In this document: positions 35,112 through 44,545 of the stretch, piece by piece
How positions within the stretch are numbered: the stretch's first letter is position 1
Layout of the letters: every line of letters starts with the position of its first letter
Assembly: GCA_965200005.1 (NCBI GenBank)
Contig: OZ241331.1
Coordinates: 496,001 to 560,000 of the forward strand
DNA from: Aldehydirespirator sp965200005
GTDB taxonomy: Bacteria; Actinomycetota; Acidimicrobiia; Acidimicrobiales; Aldehydirespiratoraceae
Reading direction: 5' to 3'
Length of the DNA stretch: 64,000 bases
Made by a program: the position numbers and the translations under genes
The notes under the pieces: model-generated
Seen by the model: only the letters and a program-made list of their open reading frames with translations
Told to the model about the DNA's origin: nothing
Databases searched by the model: none

Positions 35112-35192
35112 TCAGCAGGTTCTCGTTCGTACAGTTACATCGGTCAGATCAGTCGCCGACTCAATCAACGGTTCGATCAGTCGGTGGGTCTA

Positions 35193-36296
35193 TTAGTCGA
35201 AGGTGATGACGGCTCGGCCTTCGGTGCCGGTGAGCATCGCCTCAACAGCGTCGTGTACTCGATCAATGCCGACTCGTTTGGAGATGAGTCGATCAACCGG
35301 CAAACGACCCTCAAGGTAAGCGTCACACAGGTCGATGATCGCTCCTTCGGCATCGGTCGCAGCGAAGTAGCTGCCCTTGATGGTCTTCTCCATACGTGTT
35401 AACTCCGCACTGTTGAACGATGCGGTCGCTGCTGTGTCTCCGATCCCGACGAGCACCAGGGTGCCGCCCGACCGGACGCCTTGTATCCATGCCTGCTGGA
35501 GATTGGGGTTGCCGACAGCTTCGAACACGATGTCGGCGGCAAGCCCGCCGGTCATCTCGTGAACCTGATCTATCGCCGTGTGATCTGCCACCACGAAGTC
35601 GGTAGCTCCGAGTGACATGGCCATTGCGCCCGCTGCTGGCTCTCGATCCACTGCGATGATGCGGCGGGCTCCGGCCATGGCGGCTCCCATGATGACGCTG
35701 AGCCCTACCCCACCGGCACCAACCACCACGACCCGATCGGAGTGGCTGACCTGGCCCCGGTGCAAGGCTGCGCCGACTCCGGTCGACACGGCACAGCCGA
35801 CTAGTGCGGCCACCTCGTAGGGCACTGCCGGGTTGATCACGGTGCAGCACTGTTGGGCTACCACCATGTGGTCTGCCCAGGTGGACACACCCGAGTAGTG
35901 ATAGATCAGTTCACCGTCACGGGAAAGTCGGCTCGTTCCGTCGAGCATGAAGCCCTCCCACAGGGGGCCGATCACCTCTCGACACAAGTGATGCTTGCCG
36001 CGACGGCAGTAGAAGCAGGTCTTGCAACTTGGTAGCCAGTTGAGGGCGACCCGATCGCCCGGTTGCACGAAGCTGACACCGGAGCCGACCGCAACGACAT
36101 CGCCTGCGCCTTCGTGACCCAACACGCAGGGCAACTCGGCTCCGTGAGCACCCGTCACGACGTGTTGATCGCTGTGGCACACTCCTGCGGCTCGCATCCT
36201 CACGAGTACTTCACCCTCTTTGGGGGCGGCAAGGTCAAGCGTCTCAACTCGCAGCGGAGCACCGACCGCGTCGAGAGTCACACCGGTGATCTTCAT
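35193..36296 (-). CDS. Zinc-dependent alcohol dehydrogenase
   Basis: A 367-aa medium-chain dehydrogenase of the class III-like group, oxidising a primary alcohol or thiol adduct with NAD. Catalytic zinc ligands are Cys in GVCHSDQHV and His in GHEGAGDVVAVG; the structural zinc site is CKTCFYCRRGKHHLC. The nucleotide motif is VVVGAGGVGLSVI, and IAVDRE suggests NAD preference. The open frame extends to 36665, but the family start is MKITGV at 36296. Next to it lies the aldehyde dehydrogenase remnant, so an alcohol-to-acid pathway was probably disrupted. Confidence 0.9.
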   Translation of the reverse strand: MKITGVTLDAVGAPLRVETLDLAAPKEGEVLVRMRAAGVCHSDQHVVTGAHGAELPCVLGHEGAGDVVAVGSGVSFVQPGDRVALNWLPSCKTCFYCRRGKHHLCREVIGPLWEGFMLDGTSRLSRDGELIYHYSGVSTWADHMVVAQQCCTVINPAVPYEVAALVGCAVSTGVGAALHRGQVSHSDRVVVVGAGGVGLSVIMGAAMAGARRIIAVDREPAAGAMAMSLGATDFVVADHTAIDQVHEMTGGLAADIVFEAVGNPNLQQAWIQGVRSGGTLVLVGIGDTAATASFNSAELTRMEKTIKGSYFAATDAEGAIIDLCDAYLEGRLPVDRLISKRVGIDRVHDAVEAMLTGTEGRAVITFD

Positions 36297-36359
36297 GCGC
36301 TTGATTCTTGCCTCTGCATTGCGCCCGGTCACTAAATGGTTTGACGATAGACAGACGAT

Positions 36360-36707
36360 ATGGCTCAGTACCTGCTGTCTGTATGGCACGACGATGAGTA
36401 TGAGATCGACTTCTCCTCGGAAGATGCGCAACGGCAGATCGCACAGGTTGGGAGTTTCAACGCCGACCTCGAGGCGCACGGCGTTCTGCGATTTGCGTGC
36501 GGACTTCAGCCTGCGAGTTCGGCAACCGTGGTACATGGTGGTGGCGCGGACGTGTCGGTTCGCGAAGGCCCGTACAGCGACTCGAAAGCACGGATGGGTG
36601 GATTCTGGATCATCGAAGCTGCAAGCCATGAAGAGGCGCTTGAGTGGGCAACGCAGGCTGCGCAAGCGTGTGAGGGTCCTGTTGAGTTGCGACCGTTGCA
36701 GGGTTGA
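36360..36707 (+). CDS. YCII-related (DGPF-type) small protein
   Basis: A 115-aa protein starting MAQYLLSVWHDDE, with VREGPYSDSKARMGGFWIIEA and EEALEWATQAAQACEGPVELRPL. This is the YCII-related dimeric ferredoxin-like fold often found with extracytoplasmic-function sigma factors, none of which is seen here. It may act as a small-molecule lyase or binding protein. It separates the ADH gene from the large minus-strand operon. Confidence 0.8.
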   Translation: MAQYLLSVWHDDEYEIDFSSEDAQRQIAQVGSFNADLEAHGVLRFACGLQPASSATVVHGGGADVSVREGPYSDSKARMGGFWIIEAASHEEALEWATQAAQACEGPVELRPLQG

Positions 36708-36730
36708 GTGCTACTGGAGTTAGCAACGCC

Positions 36731-38065
36731 CTAGCTGGCTCGGTTGGTTCGGGCGACTAGGGCGGATTGTTGGGCTTCTGCTTCGGCGCGAATGGCTGAC
36801 TCGTTGCCGGTTAGCAGGCGGCCTTCGGCGACGACTAGCTGTCCATCTACAACAACGGTGTCTACGTCACTGGCGCGATGTGCATAGACAATCTGAGAGA
36901 ACACGTCGGCACCGCCGAGTGGCGAGTTGTGCAAGCCGTCACGTCGCAACACCACTACATCGGCCCGCTTGCCAACTTCGAGACTGCCGATCTCAGCAGC
37001 GAGACCCAGGGCACGAGCGCCAGCCATCGTGGCCATCTCGAAAGCAGTACGTGCGGGAACGGCTCTCGGGCCGGCAGCCGGCTTGTGAATCAAGGCAGCG
37101 AGGCGCATCTCCTCAAACGCGTCGAGGCGGTTGTTGCAGGGGGCACCATCTGCGCCGAGCGCAACGTTTAGGCCATCGTCGAGGTAGCCGGGGATCGGTG
37201 CCAGCCCCGATGCCAGCTTCAAGTTTGACGATGGACAGTGACACACGTGCGGGCGATGTCTGCGAGCGAGGTCTCGCTCCTTACCGCTAAGCCACACGGC
37301 ATGTGCCATCACCAGCCGAGGCGACAGTGCGCCCCACGAGTTGAGGGCCTCAAGATCACGCCCCTCTGGCGACGCTCCAAGCAAGTCGGCTTGCACCTGG
37401 TTTTCGTTGACATGGGTGTGAAGACGCAGGTCGGCTTCATCGGCTAGGGCAACACAGCGACGCCAGGTCTCAGGCGTGGCATTGCGCGGGCCTCGCGGCG
37501 AAAGCGCAACCCGCAAGCGGCCCTCGCTGTGGTTGTGCCAAGTGTCAACGAGTCGCAGTTGTTCTGCCCAAGCAGTGTCCGGGTCGGCGACCTCCATCTC
37601 GGTGCCCGGTTCGTAGCGATCCATCAGGGCCTTGCCGATCGTGGCACGGATGCCGAGAGTCGCGGCGGCTTCGAAGGCGGCACCGGTGTGACGATCAGAC
37701 TCCATAGTGAGCACCGACGTGGTGCCTCCGGTGAGCAACTCGGCCACACCGAGCATTGCCGAGGCGTGAAGTGAAGCGCGGTCATGTGCTTGCTCGAGCG
37801 GCCAGACTCGCCGACGCAACCACTCGATTACTTCCATGTCATCAGCGAGTCCCCGGAACAGTGTCTGGCACAGGTGAATGTGTGCTTGCACCAAACCGGG
37901 AATCACCAGGCAACCCGAAGCGTCAACTTCCGTGCTAGCCGAAATGCGGCCGTTCGGGGGGCAGATGGCAGCTATACGGCTGCCATCAATCACAACGTCT
38001 GCAACGACGGGCGCTGAGCCGGCATCAGCGACGACGACCCCACCACGAACAACCAGGTCAGTCAC
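36731..38065 (-). CDS. Amidohydrolase, cytosine/guanine/chlorohydrolase-like (1)
   Basis: A 444-aa TrzA/AtzA-type hydrolase. Metal ligands: PGLVQAHIHLCQTLFRG, RLHTHVNENQ, VMAHAVWLSG, with CHCPSSNLKLASG and the Asp in ALGADGAPCNNRLDAFEEM. These are shared by 8-oxoguanine, guanine and cytosine deaminases and triazine hydrolases, enzymes that remove amino, chloro or similar groups from N-heterocycles. It is the last gene of the minus-strand block that begins with the Rieske-ATPase fusion, and it is a paralogue of the gene at 38149. Confidence 0.85.
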   Translation of the reverse strand: MTDLVVRGGVVVADAGSAPVVADVVIDGSRIAAICPPNGRISASTEVDASGCLVIPGLVQAHIHLCQTLFRGLADDMEVIEWLRRRVWPLEQAHDRASLHASAMLGVAELLTGGTTSVLTMESDRHTGAAFEAAATLGIRATIGKALMDRYEPGTEMEVADPDTAWAEQLRLVDTWHNHSEGRLRVALSPRGPRNATPETWRRCVALADEADLRLHTHVNENQVQADLLGASPEGRDLEALNSWGALSPRLVMAHAVWLSGKERDLARRHRPHVCHCPSSNLKLASGLAPIPGYLDDGLNVALGADGAPCNNRLDAFEEMRLAALIHKPAAGPRAVPARTAFEMATMAGARALGLAAEIGSLEVGKRADVVVLRRDGLHNSPLGGADVFSQIVYAHRASDVDTVVVDGQLVVAEGRLLTGNESAIRAEAEAQQSALVARTNRAS

Positions 38066-38148
38066 ATGTCATCGCCTCGTTTGATCGTATTGGTCCGGTT
38101 CCAGATTCAGAGTGCCGCTCTTCTACTTCTTGTTTCTTCCTGTCGTGT

Positions 38149-39606
38149 TCATACAGCATCTCTCGTTGTGCGGGTCGACGGCGTTGAGTCACCGCGGTAC
38201 CGGCTCAGTACATAATCGAGCGAACCTGCCTTAGACAGCAGGTGTCTGGATTCCGCTGTTGCTAGGTCGGCGATCTCGGCGAGATCAAGCGTCACATGAC
38301 GGCGGTCATCTAGCAGCACATTGCCATCCACGATCGCGTAACGAACGTCCGAACCCGAGCACGACCAGACCAGCTGTTCGATCACGTTGCCACCGTCACC
38401 GTCGCTGACCACTGGCCATGCACGAGGTTGATCAAGGCCGACCACTACAAGATCGGCGAGCTTGCCGACTTCGATGCTGCCGATCTCATCGGCGAGTCCG
38501 AGTGCTCGAGCCCCGCCAATAGTTGCCATCTCCAGCAGGTCGATCCCGGGAATTGCTGCTGGATCACTGCTCGTGAAGCGCGCCAGCAACCCCGCCTGAC
38601 GCATCTCCTCAAAGGGATCAAGGTTGTTGTTGGTCATTATCGAGTCGGTGCCGAGACCGACGGTGGCACCAGCGGCTAGCAACTCAGGGATCCGCGCGGC
38701 GCGATTGCCGAGCTTCATGTTTGATGTGGGGCAATGCGCTACACCTACACCGCTCGTCGCCACGAGTTCTAGGTCTTCGTCGTTGAGTTCAACACAGTGA
38801 GCAGCGACAACATCTGGCCCGAGGCCGATCAGGCGATCCAGCCACCCAACGGGCGTTAGCCCACCGCTGAGTTCACGAACACGAGCCGTCTCGCCCCGCG
38901 TTTCAGCAAGGTGAGTGTGGATGCCGATGCCCAACGCGTTGGCACGCTCTCGCATCGTCACAAATGTCTCGGGCAAGACCGTGTACAGCGAGTGCGGGCC
39001 GAACCATGCCCGCACCCTGGGGTGGCGGCCATGCCAGTTGTCGATGAACTCCTCGCTTGATTGCAGCGTTTCGCCTGCACCCGCAGGCATCTCCACTGTC
39101 TGGGGACTGATAGTGGCACGCAATCCCGAACCCACTGCTACATCTGCTGCTTCGGCGGGGAACCGGAAAATGTCAATGAAACTGGTGGTGCCGTTGGCGA
39201 TCATCTCGGCCTGACACAACAACGACCCGGCACGCTGATGACGTGGTTCATAGGCCATGTCTTTGGGTAAGGCGAAGTCTTCGAGCCAGGTGAAGAAGTC
39301 CATGTCTTCAAACACACCTCGCTCGAGAAGTGTGTGAGTGTGAGCATTGACAAAGCCAGGGATTAGAGCGCACCCGGACGCGTCGATAACCCGGAACTCG
39401 GGGGGACGCGTCTGAAGGGTTGACCCCTCAAGTGTCTGCGGTTCAGTTGCAGTCGCTGTGTATTGGGAGCGGTGGCTGGAGTGTCTCGTTATGGCAGTGA
39501 TGCGGTTGCCAGTTATCTCCACATTGCCCACGAACACTGTTCTTGAACCGTCACAAGGCACAATCGCTGCACCGGTGATCAACAACCCTGCGGTGTTATC
39601 ACTCAC
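38149..39606 (-). CDS. Amidohydrolase, cytosine/guanine/chlorohydrolase-like (2)
   Basis: A 485-aa paralogue of the gene at 36731. Motifs are PGFVNAHTHTLLERGVF, IGIHTHLAETRGET, VVAAHCVELND, AHCPTSNMKLGNR and LGTDSIMTNNNLDPFEEMR. An extended loop (about residues 40-70) between the first strands is rich in Thr and Ser. The pair suggests two deamination or dechlorination steps, or two substrates. It lies 83 bp upstream of 38065 in the same transcription unit, and 47 bp downstream of the LLM gene. Confidence 0.85.
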   Translation of the reverse strand: MSDNTAGLLITGAAIVPCDGSRTVFVGNVEITGNRITAITRHSSHRSQYTATATEPQTLEGSTLQTRPPEFRVIDASGCALIPGFVNAHTHTLLERGVFEDMDFFTWLEDFALPKDMAYEPRHQRAGSLLCQAEMIANGTTSFIDIFRFPAEAADVAVGSGLRATISPQTVEMPAGAGETLQSSEEFIDNWHGRHPRVRAWFGPHSLYTVLPETFVTMRERANALGIGIHTHLAETRGETARVRELSGGLTPVGWLDRLIGLGPDVVAAHCVELNDEDLELVATSGVGVAHCPTSNMKLGNRAARIPELLAAGATVGLGTDSIMTNNNLDPFEEMRQAGLLARFTSSDPAAIPGIDLLEMATIGGARALGLADEIGSIEVGKLADLVVVGLDQPRAWPVVSDGDGGNVIEQLVWSCSGSDVRYAIVDGNVLLDDRRHVTLDLAEIADLATAESRHLLSKAGSLDYVLSRYRGDSTPSTRTTRDAV

Positions 39607-39653
39607 GGCCCCTCCTGCCGTCTATAGAAACCGGAACACAGAGACCGGAGTGT

Positions 39654-40619
39654 CTAAGGGAAGCGGCGCTCAAACACTGGCAATACCTGCTCACCAAGTG
39701 CGGCTACCTCGGCGGCGCCTTGGGAGGTGCGGATGTTGAGGATCACCATGTCGACTCCTGCCACTGCGTACGACTCAAGCACGCTGATCATCTCTTCGGG
39801 CGTGCCAGCAACAAAGCGAGCACAAACCTCTTCGATGGTTCCGCCCCGGGTGGCCTGGAACAACTTCACAAGGCGCTCGATCTTGTCTGGGTTGCCGCTC
39901 AATTCGGAGAACACAAATGCGGTCCGCAATAGATCGCTCGGCTTGCGTCCGGCTCGCGCGAGTTGCGCATCGAGACCGTCGTTGACTTCTGGCCATTCCC
40001 AGGGTGCCCAGAACCCGTTGTACCAGTCGGCCCGGCGAGCAGTGATACGTCTCAAGCGCTCGCCGCTACCTCCGACGAGCAGAGGCACCCCGCTCGATCG
40101 CAGAGGTTTCGGGTCAAACACGGCGTCTTTGAGTTGCACAAACCGGCCCTCGTAGTTGACAGGGTTATCGCTGTTGCACAACTGTTTGAACGCATCAAGT
40201 GTCTCTTCAAGCATCACCATGCGATCACCCACCGCAGGGAAGTCAAAGCCATACATGGCGTGCTCGGCTTCGTGCCAGGAAGCACCCAAACCGAGCAGGG
40301 CACGCCCGTTGGTCACGTGATCAAGCGTTACTGCCATCTTTGCGAGCAGCAGAGGGTGCCGGTAGGTGACACCTGTCACCAGGGTGCCGACATCAAGGTG
40401 CTTAGTGGCGGCACCGAGCGCAGCCAAGGTCATCCAGCCCTCAAGTTGGGGGCCATCGGGGATACCACCGGGCAATTGCGGGCGCGCACCTGGATTGAGC
40501 GGGACGAAGTGATCGAAGGTGAACCCTGCAGCGAAACCAACGTCATCGGCGGTCTGCCAGATGTCCTTAAGTCTCGAATAGTCGGTGTGTTCGGGGGGTG
40601 TTTGGATGGCTATCTGCAC
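39654..40619 (-). CDS. LLM-class flavin/F420-dependent oxidoreductase
   Basis: A 321-aa TIM-barrel protein of the luciferase-like group. Blocks DVGFAAGFTFDHFVPLN, DVGTLVTGVTYRHPLLLAKMAVTLDHVTNGRA and LGASWHEAEHAMYGFDFP are typical of F420-dependent members. It could carry out a reduction or an FMN-dependent oxygenation. It lies between the transporter genes and the two amidohydrolases, so it probably acts on the imported compound. The partial gene at the end of the window is of the same superfamily. Confidence 0.85.
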   Translation of the reverse strand: MQIAIQTPPEHTDYSRLKDIWQTADDVGFAAGFTFDHFVPLNPGARPQLPGGIPDGPQLEGWMTLAALGAATKHLDVGTLVTGVTYRHPLLLAKMAVTLDHVTNGRALLGLGASWHEAEHAMYGFDFPAVGDRMVMLEETLDAFKQLCNSDNPVNYEGRFVQLKDAVFDPKPLRSSGVPLLVGGSGERLRRITARRADWYNGFWAPWEWPEVNDGLDAQLARAGRKPSDLLRTAFVFSELSGNPDKIERLVKLFQATRGGTIEEVCARFVAGTPEEMISVLESYAVAGVDMVILNIRTSQGAAEVAALGEQVLPVFERRFP

Positions 40620-40774
40620 TGTTCGAGCCTCCTGTGAATGCTTGAGTGCTGCGGTGAGTATCTCGGCTCAAGCGCCGAATCGTTCATTCGTCTGACACTC
40701 GCATGGACGCCGTCGCCGGGTATGGCTCTGGGAAGTGTCTGACTTGGAATCTCTTAGGGTTGGTCGTGTCTGGC

Positions 40775-41734
40775 TCAGTCCTTGATGTAGACACGCCCGA
40801 TTGCTGCGGGTGCGACTGCACGTCCAACGAACACCAGCGTCACCAGACCCACCAGATAAGGAAGCGCCTGGAACAGTTCGACTGGTAGATCGGACTTCGA
40901 CTGTGCGCGTAGTTGGTAGGCGTCGGCCATCCCGAATAGCAGACAGGCTGCGAGCACCGGCAGGGGGCGCCACTTGCCGAAGATCATTGCTGCTAGAGCC
41001 AGGAAGCCCCGGCCGTTGGTTATGCCTCGCTGGAACAAACCGTTCTGCACCAGCGACAGGTACACACCGCCCGCAGCTGCAAACACCCCGGCGAGCATTA
41101 CGGCGACATAGCGGGTTCGGATGACGTCAACCCCGACGGAGGCGGCTGCCTCGGGCGATTCGCCGCATGCCCGTAAGCGCAATCCGAACGGGCTGCGCCA
41201 CAACGCCACCCACACGAGCGGTGCGAGCGCAAGAGCTGCGTAATCGAACCAGCTGAGACGTGAGAAGACAGTGCCTACTAGGGGCAGATCACTGAGCAAC
41301 GGCATGGCGAAAGTGTGGAAGCGATCTACGCCGGGGGTGTTGGCACGGCCGCCCTCCCAGATTGCAGGGATCAGCGCCGCGGTCACACCGAGGGCGAACA
41401 GGTTGATAGCGGTCGCTGAGACGATCTGATTCGCTCGAACCGTGATCGAGAACCAGGCGCGAACCCAGCCGACAGCCGCTCCTACAGCGAGCGCTGCAAT
41501 CAGGCCAACAAGGTTGGCGCCTGTCCACCAGGTGACGGCCACGCCGGCAAACGCTCCAAAGAGCATCTTGCCTTCAAGGGCGATGTTGATGACCCCGGCC
41601 CGTTCGCTCAAGAGGCCGCCGAGTGCAGCAAAGATCAGAGGCACCGAGAGCCGGATGCCCTGGGCAACCCAGTTCATGTCGATGATCTCAAGCACGGCTG
41701 TCTCAAGCATTTCAAGCACGGCTGTCTCAAGCAT
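40775..41734 (-). CDS. BMP-type ABC transporter permease (second)
   Basis: A 319-aa permease with about eight to ten helices and the family block LIFAALGGLLSERAGVINIALEG, as in nucleoside transport permeases (YufQ type). FGLRLRACGESPEAAASVGV is the ATPase-coupling loop. The start ATG 41734 overlaps the stop of the other permease gene (ATGCTTGA). The N-terminus MLETAVLE is duplicated by a 24-bp tandem repeat; the natural start may be ATG 41677, where the conserved sequence begins. Confidence 0.85.
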   Translation of the reverse strand: MLETAVLEMLETAVLEIIDMNWVAQGIRLSVPLIFAALGGLLSERAGVINIALEGKMLFGAFAGVAVTWWTGANLVGLIAALAVGAAVGWVRAWFSITVRANQIVSATAINLFALGVTAALIPAIWEGGRANTPGVDRFHTFAMPLLSDLPLVGTVFSRLSWFDYAALALAPLVWVALWRSPFGLRLRACGESPEAAASVGVDVIRTRYVAVMLAGVFAAAGGVYLSLVQNGLFQRGITNGRGFLALAAMIFGKWRPLPVLAACLLFGMADAYQLRAQSKSDLPVELFQALPYLVGLVTLVFVGRAVAPAAIGRVYIKD

Positions 41735-41735
41735 C
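41688..41735 (-). repeat. 24-bp tandem duplication at the permease gene junction
   Basis: Two near-perfect copies, differing only in the last base, begin TCAAGCACGGCTGTCTCAAG on the plus strand at 41688 and 41712. They include the overlapping stop and start of the two permease genes. The unit is a multiple of three, so frames survive, and only the second permease gains eight residues. Confidence 0.95.
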
Positions 41736-42866
41736 GGCGGATGGTGTGATCTCACGGCGGCGTGTCAGCAACAAACGTGCTGCGACACACGCCACTACGA
41801 GTCCTGAGATGACTGTGATCATGTCGCGGCTGATCCCAGCTTCGAGCTGTAGCTGGGTGGAACCGGCTCGTAGCAATCCAAAGAAGAAGGACGCAGCTGC
41901 AACACCAACCGGGTGCAGCATGCCGAGTAGGGCTACTGCGATGGAGTCGAACCCGTATCCGGGTGAGAATGAGTCGAGGTAGCGGCGGTGTGTGCCGAGT
42001 ACTTCCACCGCTCCCGTGAGTCCTCCGAGCGAGCCCGATAGCAGCATCGCTTGCACGATCACGCGACTCTCGGAGATGCCGTTGAAGCGAGCCGCGATGG
42101 GGTTGGCGCCCACGACCCGGAAGCGGTAGCCACCGGGGGTGCGGTAGATAAAGTACCAGCACACCACGGCGACGGCGAGGGCCACGACGATGCCGAGATG
42201 AAGACGCGTTGGTGACCAGATTCGTGGCAGCTCGGCTGTAGAGGCGATCGGCTCGGTGCCGGTGGGGATCTCGCCCACGAGGGCACCACCCGGTTTCACC
42301 AGGAACTGCGAGAGGCTGAACGCCACGAAGTTCATCATGATCGTGGTGATCACCTCATGCACACCTCGCCAGGCCTTGAGGACTGCAGGAATCAGGGCCC
42401 ACAACGCACCAGCGGCCGCCCCCGCGAGCATTGCCACTGCCACGTGCATCGGTGCCCACAACGACAGCTTCACCCCGACGATGCCGGCCGCTATGCCACC
42501 GGCTACGAGCTGGCCTTCGACACCGATGTTGAAGAGGCCTGCCTGGAAGGCGATCGCTACGGCGAGGCCGCCAAACAGCAGCGGCGTCATCGACACGAGC
42601 GTCTCTGCGAGGGGACGCTGCCCTCCGAGGCTGCCCTCGTACAGGGCGCGATAGGCCGTGATGGGATCGGATCCAGCGGCGATGATGAGCGGCGCAGCCA
42701 GCAACAGGGCTGCCGCGACGGTGGCAACAAAGATCGCTACTGCCCGGCCCGCTCCTCGGGCGAGTTCATTGGCGGCGATACGGCTAACGGTGCTGCCTGC
42801 GTCGTCAAGGGTGCGCTGCAACTCGACTGATACCGAGCGCCCGGGGCGTTCTTTGACTGTTGTCAT
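41727..42866 (-). CDS. BMP-type ABC transporter permease (first)
   Basis: A 379-aa permease with a ~45-residue cytoplasmic N-terminus and about ten helices. The block AVAIAFQAGLFNIGVEGQLVAGG and the coupling loop FRVVGANPIAARFNGI identify the YufP/branched-chain-type permeases of nucleoside transporters. Its start overlaps the ATPase stop by four bases, and its stop overlaps the next permease start. Confidence 0.9.
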   Translation of the reverse strand: MTTVKERPGRSVSVELQRTLDDAGSTVSRIAANELARGAGRAVAIFVATVAAALLLAAPLIIAAGSDPITAYRALYEGSLGGQRPLAETLVSMTPLLFGGLAVAIAFQAGLFNIGVEGQLVAGGIAAGIVGVKLSLWAPMHVAVAMLAGAAAGALWALIPAVLKAWRGVHEVITTIMMNFVAFSLSQFLVKPGGALVGEIPTGTEPIASTAELPRIWSPTRLHLGIVVALAVAVVCWYFIYRTPGGYRFRVVGANPIAARFNGISESRVIVQAMLLSGSLGGLTGAVEVLGTHRRYLDSFSPGYGFDSIAVALLGMLHPVGVAAASFFFGLLRAGSTQLQLEAGISRDMITVISGLVVACVAARLLLTRRREITPSADA

Positions 42867-44521
42867 GGCGCGGCTGTGGTTGGGCGTCGTGAGTCGGCGC
42901 GGCTGCCCGTCATCCAGCGGCCCAGAGTGATCACATCAACGTCAGCCGCGGTTGCTTCACCAGCGATCTGTCCGTCCGACATAACGACAACCCGATCCGA
43001 AAGTGCTAGCACCTCGGTGAGGTCAAGGCTTACAAGCAGAACTCCCACTCCGGAACTGGCCAGCTCGCGCAGAGCCTTGTGAACAAACGCCGCAGCAGCG
43101 ACATCAAGGCCTCTGGTGGGTTGGGCTGCAACGAAGAGCCTCGGGGTTCGGCTTAGCTCACGCCCGACCACGAACTTCTGCTGATTGCCCCCCGAGAGAC
43201 TCTTCATCGGATTGTTGACCGAGACCGCTTGAACGCCGAAGCGCTGAACGAGGCCACGAGCGAGACGGCGCATCTGGGTGATCGACAGCCACACGCTGCG
43301 CCGTGAAAGGGGCGGTCGACCCTCGAAGCCGAGCGAGGCGTTGTGTGCCAGGTCAAGGCCTTCGGTTACCGCGGCACCATGTCGATCTTCGGCGATGTGG
43401 GCTATTCCACGGTTCAAGCGGCGACGCACACTCCAGCGAGTCACGTCGATACCGGCAAGAGACACCGATCCAGCGCGGCAGCGCCGCACACCGACCACAA
43501 GTTCCACAAGTTCTGTCTGACCGTTGCCTTCAACGCCAGCAATTCCGACGATCTCGCCTGCGTTTACTTGAAGGTCGAGTGGCCCGAGGCGTCCGCCGTC
43601 GCTCGCACCCGATAGCTGCATTGCTGAGGCACCCGAAGTGTCTCGGCTTTCGGAGTGGGGGCTTCGGGACGCAACCTGCTGGCCAAGATCTTCGAGTTCG
43701 TGGCCGACCATCATGCGCGCTAACTCGGCTGCTAGCGCTTCCCGACGAGCGGGGTCGCTGCGCTCGACTCTGCTGATCTCTCTGTGTCCCTCGACTTGAC
43801 CACGCCTCAGAACTGTTACCCGGTCACACACATCGATGACTTCGCTGAGCTTGTGACTGATGAATACGACGGTGCGGCCCTGATCGCGCAGCCGCCTTAG
43901 CAAGCTCACCAGCTCATCAACTTCAACAGGCGCAAGGGCCGCAGTTGGCTCGTCAAGAATCAATACCTCGGCGCCTCGATAGAGAGCCTTAAGAATCTCG
44001 ACTCGCTGGCGCGCGCCAACTGCAAGATCACCAACACGACTAGTGGGATCGAGACGGAAGCCGTAACGATCCGACAATTCCGAGATCTGCTGTCCGGCAC
44101 GATCTAGATCAAGCAACCCACGCCTAAGAGGTTCACTGCCAAGCACGAGATTCTCGGCAACCGTGAAATCAGCGATCAGGCTGAAGTGCTGTTGCACCAT
44201 GCCGATCCCCAGCTCAAGGGCGTCACGGGCCGAGTGCAGATTCACCGGCTTGCCGTTGACTTCAACTGACCCCGCAGTGGCTCTGGTAAGACCGAACAAC
44301 ACCTTCATCAGGGTCGACTTGCCTGCTCCGTTCTCACCGAGCAAGCCGTGGATGCTCCCGGACTGCACCACAAAGTCAATGGAATCATTTGCGACCACGC
44401 CCGGGTAGCGCTTGGTGATGGCTGTCATGCGCACTGCCGGCTGGCGGCCGTGCGTCGCCTGGCGGCCGTGCGTCGCCGTTACATCAACTGTCTGGTTGCT
44501 GGATTCGTGCGATCGTGCCAC
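42863..44521 (-). CDS. BMP-type ABC transporter ATPase, duplicated cassette
   Basis: A 552-aa protein with two ABC cassettes, as in YufO/sugar-type ATPases. First cassette: Walker A LLGENGAGKSTLMKVLFG, signature AVGARQRVEILKAL, Walker B EVLILDEPTAAL. Second cassette: degenerate Walker A IAGVEGNGQTELVELV, signature SLSGGNQQKF, Walker B-like FVAAQPTRGLDV. This pattern belongs to importers of nucleosides and related compounds. The N-terminus contains a duplicated ATHGRQ from an 18-bp repeat; ATG 44428 (MTAITKRYPG) is an alternative start. Confidence 0.9.
   Translation of the reverse strand: MARSHESSNQTVDVTATHGRQATHGRQPAVRMTAITKRYPGVVANDSIDFVVQSGSIHGLLGENGAGKSTLMKVLFGLTRATAGSVEVNGKPVNLHSARDALELGIGMVQQHFSLIADFTVAENLVLGSEPLRRGLLDLDRAGQQISELSDRYGFRLDPTSRVGDLAVGARQRVEILKALYRGAEVLILDEPTAALAPVEVDELVSLLRRLRDQGRTVVFISHKLSEVIDVCDRVTVLRRGQVEGHREISRVERSDPARREALAAELARMMVGHELEDLGQQVASRSPHSESRDTSGASAMQLSGASDGGRLGPLDLQVNAGEIVGIAGVEGNGQTELVELVVGVRRCRAGSVSLAGIDVTRWSVRRRLNRGIAHIAEDRHGAAVTEGLDLAHNASLGFEGRPPLSRRSVWLSITQMRRLARGLVQRFGVQAVSVNNPMKSLSGGNQQKFVVGRELSRTPRLFVAAQPTRGLDVAAAAFVHKALRELASSGVGVLLVSLDLTEVLALSDRVVVMSDGQIAGEATAADVDVITLGRWMTGSRADSRRPTTAAP
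44441..44476 (-). repeat. 18-bp perfect tandem repeat near the ATPase gene start
   Basis: CTGGCGGCCGTGCGTCGC occurs twice head to tail. It adds six residues in frame to the non-conserved N-terminus of the ATPase. Confidence 0.95.
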
Positions 44522-44545
44522 CTCAGATGGCAGGCAAGTGCCTCC